In this document: positions 17,513 through 25,872 of the stretch, piece after piece
Layout of the letters: every line of letters begins with the position of its first letter
Numbering within the stretch: position 1 is the first letter of the stretch
Source of the DNA: MWEI01 sp964600235
Lineage (GTDB): Bacteria; Desulfobacterota; Desulfomonilia; UBA1062
Assembly: GCA_964600235.1 (NCBI GenBank)
Contig: CAZRIV010000018.1
Coordinates: 1-64,000 of the forward strand
Reading direction: 5' to 3'
DNA: 64,000 nucleotides
The notes under the pieces: generated by a model
Seen by the model: only the letters and a program-made list of their open reading frames with translations
Databases searched by the model: none
What the model was told of the DNA's origin: nothing
Made by a program: the position numbers and the translations under genes

Positions 17513-18061
17513 CTACTGCCGGGTGAAGTCCAGGTTTTCCATCTCCAGCAGGGTCCACTGGCCCGCTATGAGTTCGTAGTACAGCCTGAGCCTGCCCGCA
17601 TAGCTTGAGACCGTTTCCACGTGGGCGACCACCTGGGCCTTGGCGCCTGTTATCCTGGCATCGAGAACCTTGACGGCCAGGATATTCGTCTCGTCGAAGA
17701 CTATCCCCAAAGGGACGCTCACCATGGCGTCATAAGACCTGCCCCCGGGCGTGGCGGATCGTGATTTCGTGCCGGGCCCGGAAGGACCGCCCGGCCTGGT
17801 TTTCACCATGACGCCGGCTTGAGGGCCCATGGTCCTGCCCACGAGGTCCTTTTCAATCTTTTCCGGGGTGAAGACACTTGATGTCTTCCTGGCATATAAC
17901 TCGGCCTTCTCGCAGATGCGTTGGATCTGGCTTGAGGACAACCCCTCGTCCTTCATGGCCTTGATCATGGCCTCTGTGCACGTGGAGGCGGCCGCGGAGG
18001 TGATGAACAGCACCATGAAGAGAACCTGGACCGGTATGGAGAGATGGATCGGTTTTTTCAT
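17513..18061 (-). CDS. exported protein of unknown function
   Basis: The 182-residue product has a signal peptide (MKKPIHLSIPVQVLFMVLF then ITSAAAS). The next 40 residues form a helix-rich motif (MKDEGLSSSQIQRICEKAEL) of the kind seen in small periplasmic helix-turn-helix-like repeats; a Gly/Pro/Ser-rich linker follows, and the C-terminal third alternates beta strands (AQVVAHVETVSSYAGRLRLYY). AGGAG is five bases before the chosen start. It is probably periplasmic; function unknown. Confidence 0.65.
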   Translation of the reverse strand: MKKPIHLSIPVQVLFMVLFITSAAASTCTEAMIKAMKDEGLSSSQIQRICEKAELYARKTSSVFTPEKIEKDLVGRTMGPQAGVMVKTRPGGPSGPGTKSRSATPGGRSYDAMVSVPLGIVFDETNILAVKVLDARITGAKAQVVAHVETVSSYAGRLRLYYELIAGQWTLLEMENLDFTRQ

Positions 18062-18135
18062 ACGGCTCCTTTGCTCCTGCCCCTTTTCCATTCATCCCTG
18101 GCCAGGAACCACGCCTGTTCTGAAGGGGGCAGCCC

Positions 18136-18387
18136 TTAAATGTCCATATCCGACGGGCATCCCCTTGTGTCACTTTTCCCCCTGTTGCGGATAATAAGGC
18201 CGTTCAGGAAACGCCTTAGAATCTGGTCTCCGCATTCTTTATAGTTCTTGTGGTCCTCTTTCCTGAACAGAGCGGAGAGCTCGGCCTTGGAGATCTCGAA
18301 ATCAGCGAGTTTCAGGATATCCATGATGTCGGTATCCTTGAGGTTCAATGCGATCCTGAGTTTTTTCAGTATATCGTTATTTTTCAT
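18136..18387 (-). CDS. DUF1456 family (YehS-like) protein
   Basis: This 83-residue cytoplasmic protein has the DUF1456 motif: NNDILKKLRIALNLKDTDIM then KAELSALFRKEDHKNYKECG. The family's usual form has two copies of this about 60-residue unit; only one complete copy is seen here plus a short tail, so it is a half-length version. GGGAGA precedes the start. It sits between the exported protein and RNase D on the same strand. Confidence 0.75.
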   Translation of the reverse strand: MKNNDILKKLRIALNLKDTDIMDILKLADFEISKAELSALFRKEDHKNYKECGDQILRRFLNGLIIRNRGKSDTRGCPSDMDI

Positions 18388-18456
18388 GGGTGTCTCCCGG
18401 ATGCTTTTTTTTCGGCACCACCCTGCAACCCTTCTCAACGCGGCGAAGCCGTTTTC

Positions 18457-19347
18457 TCACCTGTAATCGGCTATCCCCATCCGGCATTGCATGATTTCCG
18501 TGAACCGGCCGAGGATCTCATCGTGTATCGAGCGATCGATCCTGGGGTTGATCCCCAGTTCAACAAAAGCCGGATCAAGGATGTTATCCCTGCACAGCTC
18601 AAGCAGTTTGACATTGCTGAAGACATAATCGGGCGGTTTGTTGAGTTTTTTTGCAAAGGCATCTCTTGCGGTAAAGATCTCCTTGAACATCTCCTGCCGG
18701 TGTTTATCGAGACGGTTATACCCTTTGGCTTTTTCATATTTTGCCGGTTTGACTTTATTACCGTTCTTCCCGCCCTGAAGCATGAGGTTCTGGAGGATAT
18801 AGGCATCGAGCAGTCCCATGTCTCTGAGCTTGTCGAAGAGAGCATCCTTCAGCCTGAATAAATGTCTCACGTCACCAAGGGCATATTCGATGGCGGCCTT
18901 GTTGATCGGCCTTCTCATCCAGTTGTATTGCTGGAACTTCTTCTTGTTCAAGGGAGCCATCCCCAGCTCTTCGCTGAGAATGTGTGCCAGGCTCTGCTTC
19001 GGATATTTCAGCAGGGTGACCGCAGGCCTCAGGTCGAGAACAGACTGCAGTTTGATCCCGTATGCCGTCTCAAGCAGCGCCGCATCGCTTAATGAATCAT
19101 ACATGATCTTTAACAGGTCACGTTTTTCAAAAAACCGCTTTATACCCTCACCATTCTTGAATTTAAAGGGATCGATGATGATCTCATTCTCCAGGTCAAA
19201 GATCTGGATAAGACATAGATGCTCCCCATAGCAGTGAAGATTGAATTCAGCCTCCACGTCAACGGCGATTATCTTCCTGTCGTGCTTGTCCAGTTCATCC
19301 AGATAGCCGTAGATTTCACTGTCGGTTTTCAGTTCGATAATACTCAT
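18457..19347 (-). CDS. rnd: ribonuclease D-like 3'-5' exonuclease with HRDC
   Basis: The 296-residue protein has the DEDD-type exonuclease layout of RNase D: Exo I as VDVEAEFN near residue 30, Exo II around MYDSLSDAALL near residue 82, Exo III in YALGDVRHLFRL near residue 155, and a helical HRDC-like C-terminus. It would trim RNA 3' ends in the cytoplasm. The second motif lacks the usual Asn and aromatic residue that precede the Asp, so activity could be altered. The start codon is ATG. It is preceded by a 185-base gap that contains an attC-like site. Confidence 0.85.
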   Translation of the reverse strand: MSIIELKTDSEIYGYLDELDKHDRKIIAVDVEAEFNLHCYGEHLCLIQIFDLENEIIIDPFKFKNGEGIKRFFEKRDLLKIMYDSLSDAALLETAYGIKLQSVLDLRPAVTLLKYPKQSLAHILSEELGMAPLNKKKFQQYNWMRRPINKAAIEYALGDVRHLFRLKDALFDKLRDMGLLDAYILQNLMLQGGKNGNKVKPAKYEKAKGYNRLDKHRQEMFKEIFTARDAFAKKLNKPPDYVFSNVKLLELCRDNILDPAFVELGINPRIDRSIHDEILGRFTEIMQCRMGIADYR

Positions 19348-19452
19348 GAGACGCTCTATATCTCATTTGCGGTGAAATTCATACCGGTTCAGATGCGTGG
19401 GATCAAAACAGCTGTCCTGTAAGAATCAGCTTGTGTAGGTCATTTCGTATTA

Positions 19453-19524
19453 ACGTTACGCATAACGTGCCGGTCAGCAGCGGCTCTATGCCGTCCGCCT
19501 CAATGCATTCGTTCGGCGTTTAAT
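19453..19524 (-). other. attC-like integron recombination site
   Basis: Read on the minus strand, this begins 9 bases after the nucleotidyltransferase stop codon. It has a left core GCCGAAC and a right core GTTATGC, each matching six of seven bases of the attC consensus (RYYYAAC and GTTRRRY). Between them is an imperfect dyad with inner arms (AATGCATTGAGGCGGACG on one side, CCGCTGCTGACCGGCACG on the other), as in attC elements. No integrase is in the window, so this would be a lone cassette site. Confidence 0.6.
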
Positions 19525-19532
19525 CATGACGG

Positions 19533-19970
19533 TTATGTAAGGCTTTCAATATCTGCAAGATCCTGGAGACGACCAGATGCCTGCTTATTCTTTTTGAGAT
19601 TTTCAAGGTCTATGAAATTTACTTGAGTCCCTTCGATTTCTATCTGCACGCGGGATGAGTAACAAGTATCGAAATCAACGCCTGAGAGAGTGTTTATAAG
19701 ATCGATACGACTGGGAGGATAGCCCAGCTGGATGGTTTGATCAGGAATCAGAAAATCCTCTTCTCTCAAACCAAGAGAACCAAAACCAAACTGAGCCAGT
19801 GATTTTATTATTTTCTCTGCATTCGCCTGGGTCATTTCAATCCAGATATCAATATCTTTGGTGTAGCGAGGATGGCCATGGAAAGCTACAGCATAGCCTC
19901 CCACGACCAAGTAACGAACATGGTTATCGTTTAATGATCGAATAAATTCTTTGAAGTCTCGGTTCAGCAC
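19533..19970 (-). CDS. minimal nucleotidyltransferase (toxin-like module)
   Basis: The 145-residue product has the polymerase-beta-type nucleotidyltransferase signature: VGGYAVAFHGHPR followed by the catalytic KDIDIWI (DxD) and a third acidic residue in PSRIDLIN. Proteins of this type are found in AbiE-like and related toxin-antitoxin modules. A GTG start lies four bases after GGAGG; an upstream ATG would put 16 residues without family match before it. The gene overlaps the preceding small gene by 47 bases. Lower GC than neighbours and the attC-like site after the stop suggest horizontal acquisition. Activity is inferred from family. Confidence 0.75.
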   Translation of the reverse strand: MLNRDFKEFIRSLNDNHVRYLVVGGYAVAFHGHPRYTKDIDIWIEMTQANAEKIIKSLAQFGFGSLGLREEDFLIPDQTIQLGYPPSRIDLINTLSGVDFDTCYSSRVQIEIEGTQVNFIDLENLKKNKQASGRLQDLADIESLT

Positions 19971-20118
19971 CGTACCTCCATCGATGGTACTCTTCCCGGA
20001 TTTGTTCGAGGGCATCAAGACGTTTCGAGTATGGTTGTGAATTCCAGTAAACGAAATCGCTCGGTTGATTCTTCGTGTTTACCTTGGTAACAACTCTCTT
20101 AATCTCAGTTCTTCTCAT
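19924..20118 (-). CDS. small helical partner of the nucleotidyltransferase
   Basis: The 64-residue product (starting MRRTEIKRVVTKVNTK) resembles the small basic proteins commonly found directly upstream of stand-alone nucleotidyltransferases. It ends in a helical, charged stretch (EPRLQRIYSIIKR) and has no signal peptide. The overlap of 47 bases with the nucleotidyltransferase indicates one operon with coupled translation. A good sigma-70 promoter ends only 10 bases before the ATG and there is no Shine-Dalgarno sequence, so it may be translated from a leaderless transcript. Antitoxin or adaptor role is inference. Confidence 0.7.
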   Translation of the reverse strand: MRRTEIKRVVTKVNTKNQPSDFVYWNSQPYSKRLDALEQIREEYHRWRYGAEPRLQRIYSIIKR

Positions 20119-20127
20119 TTGAAAACA

Positions 20128-20156
20128 AGTATACTATTCAGTATGTAATCTTACAA
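20128..20156 (-). promoter_or_regulatory. sigma-70 promoter for the nucleotidyltransferase module
   Basis: On the minus strand, -35 TTGTAA (20156-20151) and -10 TATACT (20133-20128) are separated by exactly 17 bases. The predicted start of transcription falls at or within three bases of the ATG at 20118, which would give a nearly leaderless mRNA. Confidence 0.65.
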
Positions 20157-20373
20157 CACTCATATTATTGGCGCAGATCCCCTGAATGAAAGCCAAACGT
20201 ACACATAAATAAGACATCCATACCCGACCGCGAACCCTGCCGACCCTTGACAGCACGTTCATCAATCCTTGTTTTACAATGTCCTCGAAAGAATACCCTT
20301 GAATACCATTTGCGCGTATCCTAGGAAGGAGGGCATGCACTATATTTCGGGTGAATGAAAGGAACATGCAGCA

Positions 20374-21249
20374 ATGAACGACTACCTGGTACGGGTCATC
20401 ACGGAAGAGAAGAACATCCGCGGCCTTGCGTGCGTCACCACGAACCTGGTGAACGATGCGCAGCAGCGGCACGGCACCTATCCCACCGCCACGGCGGCGC
20501 TGGGGAGGGCGCTCACCGGGGGCGGGCTTCTCGGGGCGTTGCTCGACCCGGGTCAGCGGGTGGCGCTCAAGTTCACCGGGAACGGGCCGCTGAAAAAGAT
20601 CATCGTGGAGGCCGAGGGTGACGGCACGGTACGCGGCTACGTGGAGGTGCCGCAGGTGGACCTGCCGCCCAGGAACGGGAAGCTCGACGTGGGGGGCGCC
20701 CTGGGCAGGGAAGGGCTGCTCACCGTTACCAAGGACCTCAGGCTCAAGGATCCGTATAACGGGGTCGTCAAGCTCTACACCGGGGAGATCGCTTCTGACA
20801 TTGCGTACTATCTCACCGAGTCGGAGCAGGTTCCCTCGGCCATGGGTCTGGGGGTCTACGTGGAGGCCGATGGGGCGGTGAGCGCCTCGGGCGGGTTTCT
20901 TATCCAGTCGCTGCCGCCTGCAGATGATGCCCTCATCGAGACCCTGGCGCAAAGGATCGAGGGCATGCCGCCGGTCACCAGGCAGCTCCGCGACGGCATG
21001 ACGCCCGAAGACCTTCTTGCAGGGGTGTTCGAGGGGGTCGAGTACCGCATCATCGAGACCAGGCCGCTCTCGTTTGCGTGCTCATGCTCCCGGGGCAGGG
21101 TGGAGCAGGCCCTCATCACGCTCGGCAAGTCCCAGATGGAAGAGGTCATCAAGGACCAGGATGTCTTCGACATCTCCTGCCACTTCTGCGGGCGCAGCTA
21201 TGCCTTTACAAAAGAGCAGCTCGAGCGCCTGCTTTATGAGATGCATTGA
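20374..21249 (+). CDS. hslO: Hsp33 redox-regulated chaperone
   Basis: The 291-residue protein is a full-length Hsp33. The redox switch is intact: C236 and C238 (CSC) with C269 and C272 (CHFC), which bind zinc when reduced and form disulfides under oxidative stress, activating holdase function. N-terminal segments RGLACVTTNLVNDAQQRHG, the glycine-rich KFTGNGPLKKIIVEAEGDG and RGYVEVPQV match the family. An AAAGGAAC site lies upstream of the ATG. The small ribosomal protein gene follows 220 bases later. Confidence 0.96.
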   Translation: MNDYLVRVITEEKNIRGLACVTTNLVNDAQQRHGTYPTATAALGRALTGGGLLGALLDPGQRVALKFTGNGPLKKIIVEAEGDGTVRGYVEVPQVDLPPRNGKLDVGGALGREGLLTVTKDLRLKDPYNGVVKLYTGEIASDIAYYLTESEQVPSAMGLGVYVEADGAVSASGGFLIQSLPPADDALIETLAQRIEGMPPVTRQLRDGMTPEDLLAGVFEGVEYRIIETRPLSFACSCSRGRVEQALITLGKSQMEEVIKDQDVFDISCHFCGRSYAFTKEQLERLLYEMH

Positions 21250-21471
21250 GGTGCGCCCTCAAAGGGCAGGTCCCTTCAAATCCACCGGTCTAACGTCTCG
21301 TTCCCATTGCCTTATCCCAAGATCCTTCTTGACAAAGGGTATGCCTTGCGAACAAAAAGAACTGGTATATCCTGGTTCTTAACCGGCAACTGCAGAGAAG
21401 TCGTTTCGCAGCAGCGCTCCTTACGGAAGAATTCGATTCCAGGCGGATAATCGCACAGGGGGGATTCATCG

Positions 21472-21600
21472 ATGGGAAAGGGCGACCAAAAGAGCAAGCG
21501 GGGCAAGATCTGGATCGGGTCCTACGGGAAAAGAAGGCCGAGGCCAAGCAAGGGCAATAAGGCGGCAGCGCCTCCGGTCAAGGCCGGCAGGAAGAAATGA
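21472..21600 (+). CDS. thx: 30S ribosomal protein THX
   Basis: This 42-residue basic peptide begins MGKGDQKSKRGKIWIGSYGK and continues RRPRPSKGN, the signature of the THX (bTHX) family of small 30S subunit proteins first seen in Thermus, where it sits in the head of the subunit. The tail here (AAAPPVKAGRKK) is longer than in Thermus. AGGGGGG lies seven bases before the ATG. Easy to miss because of its size. Confidence 0.88.
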   Translation: MGKGDQKSKRGKIWIGSYGKRRPRPSKGNKAAAPPVKAGRKK

Positions 21601-21760
21601 GGCCTTGAGGTCGGCAATAAGGCCTTCATAGCCCCGGTTATCGTGTTGAACAGGCCCCGGGCGCTCACGGCACGTGTGCCCCAGGGGCCCTGGTTGTCTG
21701 CATGTATTGAAACGGTTTCTTTGAACCTGTTCCCAAAGGGAGGATGGTACGGCAAATCCT

Positions 21761-22963
21761 ATGTTGAGGAGAGACCTTCAGGCTGTCCCTCTCACCTACC
21801 AGGGCAGGCAGGTCATCACCTTCATAGACCCCATGAGGCTCACCAGAGAGGGTTTCGCCGTCGATGCCCGGGTGGCGCCGCTCCTTGCCATGATGGACGG
21901 GCAGCACGACCTGCGTGACATCCAGAACGGGCTCATGCACCTGAGCGGGGGCTCCATCGTGCCCCTGGAAGATGTCCAGGCCCTTATAAATCAGTTCGAC
22001 CGGGCCTTTCTCCTGGAGAGTGAGGCCTTCAGGCTCAAGAAGACCTCTGTCATGGAAGACTTCGCGAAAAAGGCCGTCCGCGAGCCCGTGCTCGCAGGCA
22101 CTTCGTATGAAAACGACCCGGACAGGCTTAGGGGGCATATCGCCTCTATCGAGGCAGGGCTTCCTCCCCTTGATGATCCCCACAGAGACATCGTGGGGAT
22201 CCTGGCCCCGCACATCGAGATATCAGCCGCTGAGAATGCCTATGTGGACGCCTACCGGAGGGTCAGAGGCAAGGCTTATGACCTGGTCATCATCCTGGGC
22301 GTCAACCATCATGGCGGGCCCGAACCCTTCTGCCTGACCGAAAAGGATTTTGACACGCCGCTCGGCACGCTCAGAACCGACCGGGGGTTCGTCTCGGAGC
22401 TCAAGGCAGGTCTTCCTGAAGGCACCCTCACCCCCTATGACTTCGACCATATGATGGAACATTCCATCGAGTTCCAGACCGTGTTCCTGGCCCACTACCT
22501 GGGGACGTCCGTCAAAATCGTGCCCGTGCTCTGCGGAGGCATCCACCAACACCTCTCAAGCGGGAGAGACTTCCTGGGCGATGAGCGGTTCATGGCCTTC
22601 AAGGACGGCATGCTGGGCATCATCAAGAAGACAGGCCGCTCCGTGCTCTTCGTGTCCGGCGTGGACTTTTCCCACGTGGGCTACAAGTTCGGGCACTCCC
22701 TGAGCGGAGAGGCGCTTTTAAGCCGGGCACTGGCCAATGACCGGCTGATCATCGAGCACCTGTTGAACGCCCGGCCTACCGGCATCTTTCAGAACGCGAA
22801 AGAAACCCTCGACCAATTCAATGTCTGCGGCCTATCATCCATGATGCTCTTTTCCTCGCTCACGAACCGGTGCGCTGCCGAGCTCCTCCACCACGGCACC
22901 TATGACGAGCCCTCTACCGGCAGCGCCGTCACCTTTGCATCCATGGTGTTTGCAAGGCCATGA
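21761..22963 (+). CDS. MEMO1-family protein with N-terminal extension
   Basis: The C-terminal 290 residues match the MEMO family (AmmeMemoRadiSam protein B), with APHIEISAAENAY, LGVNHHGGPEPFCLTEKDF, HMMEHSIEFQTVFLAHY, VLCGG and FVSGVDFSHVGYKFG, including the histidines proposed to bind metal. Residues 1-110 are an extra domain; the stretch LLAMMDGQHDLRDIQNGL resembles PqqD-like winged-helix modules. The usual partners, an AMMECR1 protein and a radical-SAM enzyme, are not next to it. The ATG chosen has no clear ribosome binding site at normal spacing. The reaction of MEMO proteins in bacteria is not established. Confidence 0.85.
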   Translation: MLRRDLQAVPLTYQGRQVITFIDPMRLTREGFAVDARVAPLLAMMDGQHDLRDIQNGLMHLSGGSIVPLEDVQALINQFDRAFLLESEAFRLKKTSVMEDFAKKAVREPVLAGTSYENDPDRLRGHIASIEAGLPPLDDPHRDIVGILAPHIEISAAENAYVDAYRRVRGKAYDLVIILGVNHHGGPEPFCLTEKDFDTPLGTLRTDRGFVSELKAGLPEGTLTPYDFDHMMEHSIEFQTVFLAHYLGTSVKIVPVLCGGIHQHLSSGRDFLGDERFMAFKDGMLGIIKKTGRSVLFVSGVDFSHVGYKFGHSLSGEALLSRALANDRLIIEHLLNARPTGIFQNAKETLDQFNVCGLSSMMLFSSLTNRCAAELLHHGTYDEPSTGSAVTFASMVFARP

Positions 22964-22994
22964 GAGCATGGTCTTGTCTCAAGGGATTGAAGCC

Positions 22995-23741
22995 ATGAAC
23001 ATCAGAAAGGAACAGAAGGCATCCTACGGGAAATGGTTCCTCACGGACGTGATCCGCGCCGTGAACACGTACGGCCTCATCGAGCCGGGGCAAAAGGTCT
23101 GCGTGGCCTTATCCGGCGGCCGCGACAGCACGGCGCTGCTCTATATCCTCTGGTATCTCAGGAACTACTCACACCTGGATTTCGGCTTGAGCGCGCTGCA
23201 TGTGAAGACGGACGACTATGACACAGCTCCGCTGCGGGAGCTCTGCGACGAGCTTCAAGTCACCTACCGGGAGCAGGGCATGAGGGTGGGAAGGCGCGTG
23301 TCTGCCCGGAACGTATGCTCCATCTGCTCCCGCCTCAAGAGGGGGGCCATGGTGGAGGCACTGAAGGGGAGCAGCATCACAAAGGTCGCCTTCGCCCACC
23401 ACGCAGATGATGTGGCCGAGACCCTGCTCATGAATATCGTGTACAACCACAAACTGGGCAGCTTTACCCCCAAGGTGGAGGTGGAAGGCGGGGGCATGGT
23501 CATGATCAGGCCGCTCATTTACCTGGACGGGCCGCTCGTCAAGAGGCTCCACACGCACTTCAGGCTGCCGTCCCTGCTCTATGCGTGCCCGTATGAGGAT
23601 AAAGGGGCGCGGGCGTCCGCACGAAACGCCATTGCCAGGATGGAAGGGCAGCAAGGGATGAAGGACTTTTCGCGCTCCGTGGTTGCTGCGCTGGAGAACC
23701 TCGATCCTACGACCCTCTGGGCGGATATGAGAAAAGAGTAA
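22995..23741 (+). CDS. TtcA-like PP-loop tRNA thiolation enzyme
   Basis: The 248-residue protein has the PP-loop SGGRDS at residues 40-45 and the CSIC pair that binds a [4Fe-4S] cluster in TtcA-type enzymes, with HHADDVAETLLMN downstream. These enzymes activate a tRNA base by adenylation and insert sulfur, as in 2-thiocytidine 32. It is shorter than E. coli TtcA. The start is uncertain: an ATG at 22968 is in frame, and neither has an ideal ribosome binding site. It follows the MEMO gene after 31 bases and faces the convergent helicase gene three bases away. Confidence 0.85.
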   Translation: MNIRKEQKASYGKWFLTDVIRAVNTYGLIEPGQKVCVALSGGRDSTALLYILWYLRNYSHLDFGLSALHVKTDDYDTAPLRELCDELQVTYREQGMRVGRRVSARNVCSICSRLKRGAMVEALKGSSITKVAFAHHADDVAETLLMNIVYNHKLGSFTPKVEVEGGGMVMIRPLIYLDGPLVKRLHTHFRLPSLLYACPYEDKGARASARNAIARMEGQQGMKDFSRSVVAALENLDPTTLWADMRKE

Positions 23742-23744
23742 TCC

Positions 23745-24977
23745 CTACCGGTGGTGATGGGCGTGGCGGGGAGGAGGTCCCGAGCGTTTGCCCCTGAACC
23801 CCCGGCTGTTTTTCCGCGAATCCCTGGAGGGCCTGGAACGCTTGCTCTTGTCCGAGGCAAACATGTCCTCTTCCGGCCAGATGACGGGTATCTTCATGCC
23901 CAGGTATTTCTCTATGGAGTCCAGGGCATGGACATAATCCTCGCACACCAGGGATATGGCCTTGCCTTCCCTTCCCACCCGGGCGGTGCGTCCGATACGG
24001 TGCACGTAATCCTCGCAGTCTTCGGGGATGTCATAGTTGATCACCAGGTCCAGGTCATCCACATGCAGCCCCCTGGCCGCCACGTTGGTGGCAACGAGCA
24101 GCGGTATGTGGCCGGTCTTGATGCCTTCTATCACCTCGAGGCGCTTCTTCTGCGGGAGGTCCCCGGTGATGAATTCGCATTTGAAGCCGTTCGTCCGCAA
24201 ACGTCGCGACACGTCCTCGGCCGTATGCTTCATGTTGGCGAAGATGAGGCAGGTCTTGGGGTTCTCCTTGGCGAGGAGGCCGAGCAGCAGGCTCATCTTC
24301 TCCTCGTTTCCCACATGGTAGAGCTCCTGGGTGACCGTGTCCACGGTGAGGCGCTCGGGGGCGATCTCCACCTCCACGGGGCTGTTCATATACTGCCAGG
24401 CGAGCTCCTTCACCAGGAAGCTCAATGTCGCGGAAAAGAGCATGGTCTGGCGCTTGTGCACCGGCGGCATGGCCCGGAGCATCTTCCTGAGGTCTGCGAT
24501 GAAGCCCATGTCGAAGAGGCGGTCCGCCTCGTCGATGACGAGGATGCCGATTTCCTTGTAGCTCAGCTTTCCCGATCGGTTGAGGTCCATGATCCTGCCA
24601 GGCGTCCCCACGATGATGTTCGCGCCCTGCTTGAGCTGCTGCTCCTGGGACTTGTATCCGACGCCGCCGTAGATGCAGGCGACCCTGTAGTCCAGGTGGC
24701 TTCCCAGAAGCTCGGCCTCTTCCTCCACCTGGACGGCAAGCTCCCTGGTGGGCACGATGATCATGGCCTTGCGGCCAGGCTGGTCTTTCAGGTTCTGGAA
24801 TATGGTGATGAGAAACGCGGCGGTCTTTCCCGTGCCGGTCTGGGACTGGGCGCACACATCCTTGCCTCTGAGGCTGTGCTGGAAGGTGGCCGCCTGGACC
24901 GGTGTACACTCGCTAAAACCCGCGTCGTTGACTCCGAGCATTATGCGCTCGTCAAGTTGCAATTCATTGAAATGCAT
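23745..24977 (-). CDS. DEAD-box ATP-dependent RNA helicase
   Basis: The 410-residue protein has all DEAD-box motifs: the Q motif before TPVQAATFQHSLRGKD, AQSQTGTGKTAAF (Walker A), PTRELAVQ, TPGRIMD, IDEADRLFDMGF, FSATLS, ATNVAARGLH, and YVHRIGRTARVG. A basic, Arg/Gly/Ser-rich tail (SKRSRPSRDSRKNSRGFRGK) likely aids RNA binding. It unwinds RNA for ribosome assembly or mRNA decay in the cytoplasm; the subfamily (RhlE or RhlB-like) cannot be fixed. AAGGAG precedes the ATG. A strong sigma-70 promoter lies about 75-100 bases upstream. Confidence 0.95.
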   Translation of the reverse strand: MHFNELQLDERIMLGVNDAGFSECTPVQAATFQHSLRGKDVCAQSQTGTGKTAAFLITIFQNLKDQPGRKAMIIVPTRELAVQVEEEAELLGSHLDYRVACIYGGVGYKSQEQQLKQGANIIVGTPGRIMDLNRSGKLSYKEIGILVIDEADRLFDMGFIADLRKMLRAMPPVHKRQTMLFSATLSFLVKELAWQYMNSPVEVEIAPERLTVDTVTQELYHVGNEEKMSLLLGLLAKENPKTCLIFANMKHTAEDVSRRLRTNGFKCEFITGDLPQKKRLEVIEGIKTGHIPLLVATNVAARGLHVDDLDLVINYDIPEDCEDYVHRIGRTARVGREGKAISLVCEDYVHALDSIEKYLGMKIPVIWPEEDMFASDKSKRSRPSRDSRKNSRGFRGKRSGPPPRHAHHHR

Positions 24978-25049
24978 TTGTACTCCTTGGATGGGTTGTT
25001 GTTATGGACAATGTAGACCTGATTTCATGAATGTTTTCCGAATGGCATA

Positions 25050-25078
25050 TCTATAGGCCTGGTGAGCCGGTATGTCAA
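25050..25078 (-). promoter_or_regulatory. sigma-70 promoter for the DEAD-box helicase
   Basis: On the minus strand a perfect -35 TTGACA (25078-25073) and a -10 TATAGA (25055-25050) are separated by 17 bases. The transcript would start near 25043, giving a 5' leader of about 65 bases before the helicase ATG. Confidence 0.7.
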
Positions 25079-25380
25079 GGATTAACACAGCATATGCCGG
25101 AGGATCTTAGGTTTGGGGATTTCCGAACGGCTCCATACGCGTGGCTGAAAGCACCAAAATTTGCCGGTTCAAAAAGTGGATCCTGCCTGGGCTGGTTGCC
25201 CTGTCTGAACAGGTGCTTTTTCTCCCCTGGAACATAATGCCCCGCATGCATGTAAGGATCTTTCAATCATAGGAACAGAGTATGCATACCCCGGCAATGA
25301 CATGGGAGAAAAACCATCTTGATTTATAAAGCGATATTCTCCATAAGAGGGGTTCAGGAAAGAGTTGACGAGGGGTTCCC
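25079..25380. other. intergenic region between helicase promoter and zinc-ribbon gene
   Basis: About 300 bases without a recognisable gene, RNA or repeat. The last 15 bases hold the GAGGGG ribosome binding site for the downstream FmdB-type gene. No promoter with good -35 and -10 boxes on the plus strand stood out. Confidence 0.4.
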
Positions 25381-25872
25381 ATGCCGATCTATGAGTTTTA
25401 CTGCCATAAGTGCGACACCATATACAACTTCTTTTCAAGGACCATGAACACGGACAAGACCCCCAAATGCCCCCGGTGCAAAACCGTCAGGCTCAAGCGC
25501 AAGGTTTCCATATTCGCAGCCATCTCGGGGAAGCGTGGGGAAGAGGCCGAAGGCGACATGCCTGCCTTTGACGAGTCCAGGATGGAAAAGGCCATGTCCA
25601 TGCTGGCCAGTGAGGCCTCCCGCATGAACGAGGACGACCCCCGGCAGGCCGCCCAGCTCATGAGGAAGCTCACGGATGCTACGGGCCTGAGGATGGGCTC
25701 GGGCATGGAAGAGGCCCTGGCCAGGATGGAGAAGGGTGAGGACCCGGAAAAGATCGAGGCCGAGATGGGGGATCTGCTGGAGGGCGAGGAGCCCTTCATG
25801 ATGGAGCAGAAATCCAAGGGGGCGAAGAAGGGCTCGAAACCAAAGGTGGACGAGACCCTCTACGACCTGTGA
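25381..25872 (+). CDS. FmdB-type zinc ribbon regulatory protein
   Basis: The 163-residue product starts with the FmdB/CxxC_CXXC_SSSS zinc ribbon: MPIYEFYCHKCDTIYNFF, then CPRC, and KRKVSIFAAISG. The rest is acidic and helical (MEDS-free, many Met and Glu) with a basic KSKGAKKGSKPK stretch near the end. Family members are small cytoplasmic proteins often tied to formamidase or other regulation, with no firm function. GAGGGG lies six bases before the ATG. It may be cotranscribed with the WbqC-like gene 70 bases downstream. Confidence 0.85.
   Translation: MPIYEFYCHKCDTIYNFFSRTMNTDKTPKCPRCKTVRLKRKVSIFAAISGKRGEEAEGDMPAFDESRMEKAMSMLASEASRMNEDDPRQAAQLMRKLTDATGLRMGSGMEEALARMEKGEDPEKIEAEMGDLLEGEEPFMMEQKSKGAKKGSKPKVDETLYDL

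Noticed and set aside
20134..20952. Minus-strand open frame overlapping hslO
   Set aside because: Shadow of the Hsp33 gene; the real gene has all catalytic cysteines.
23751..25016. Plus-strand open frame of 421 codons opposite the DEAD-box helicase
   Set aside because: Antisense shadow; His-, Gly- and Val-rich product without domains, while the minus strand has every helicase motif.
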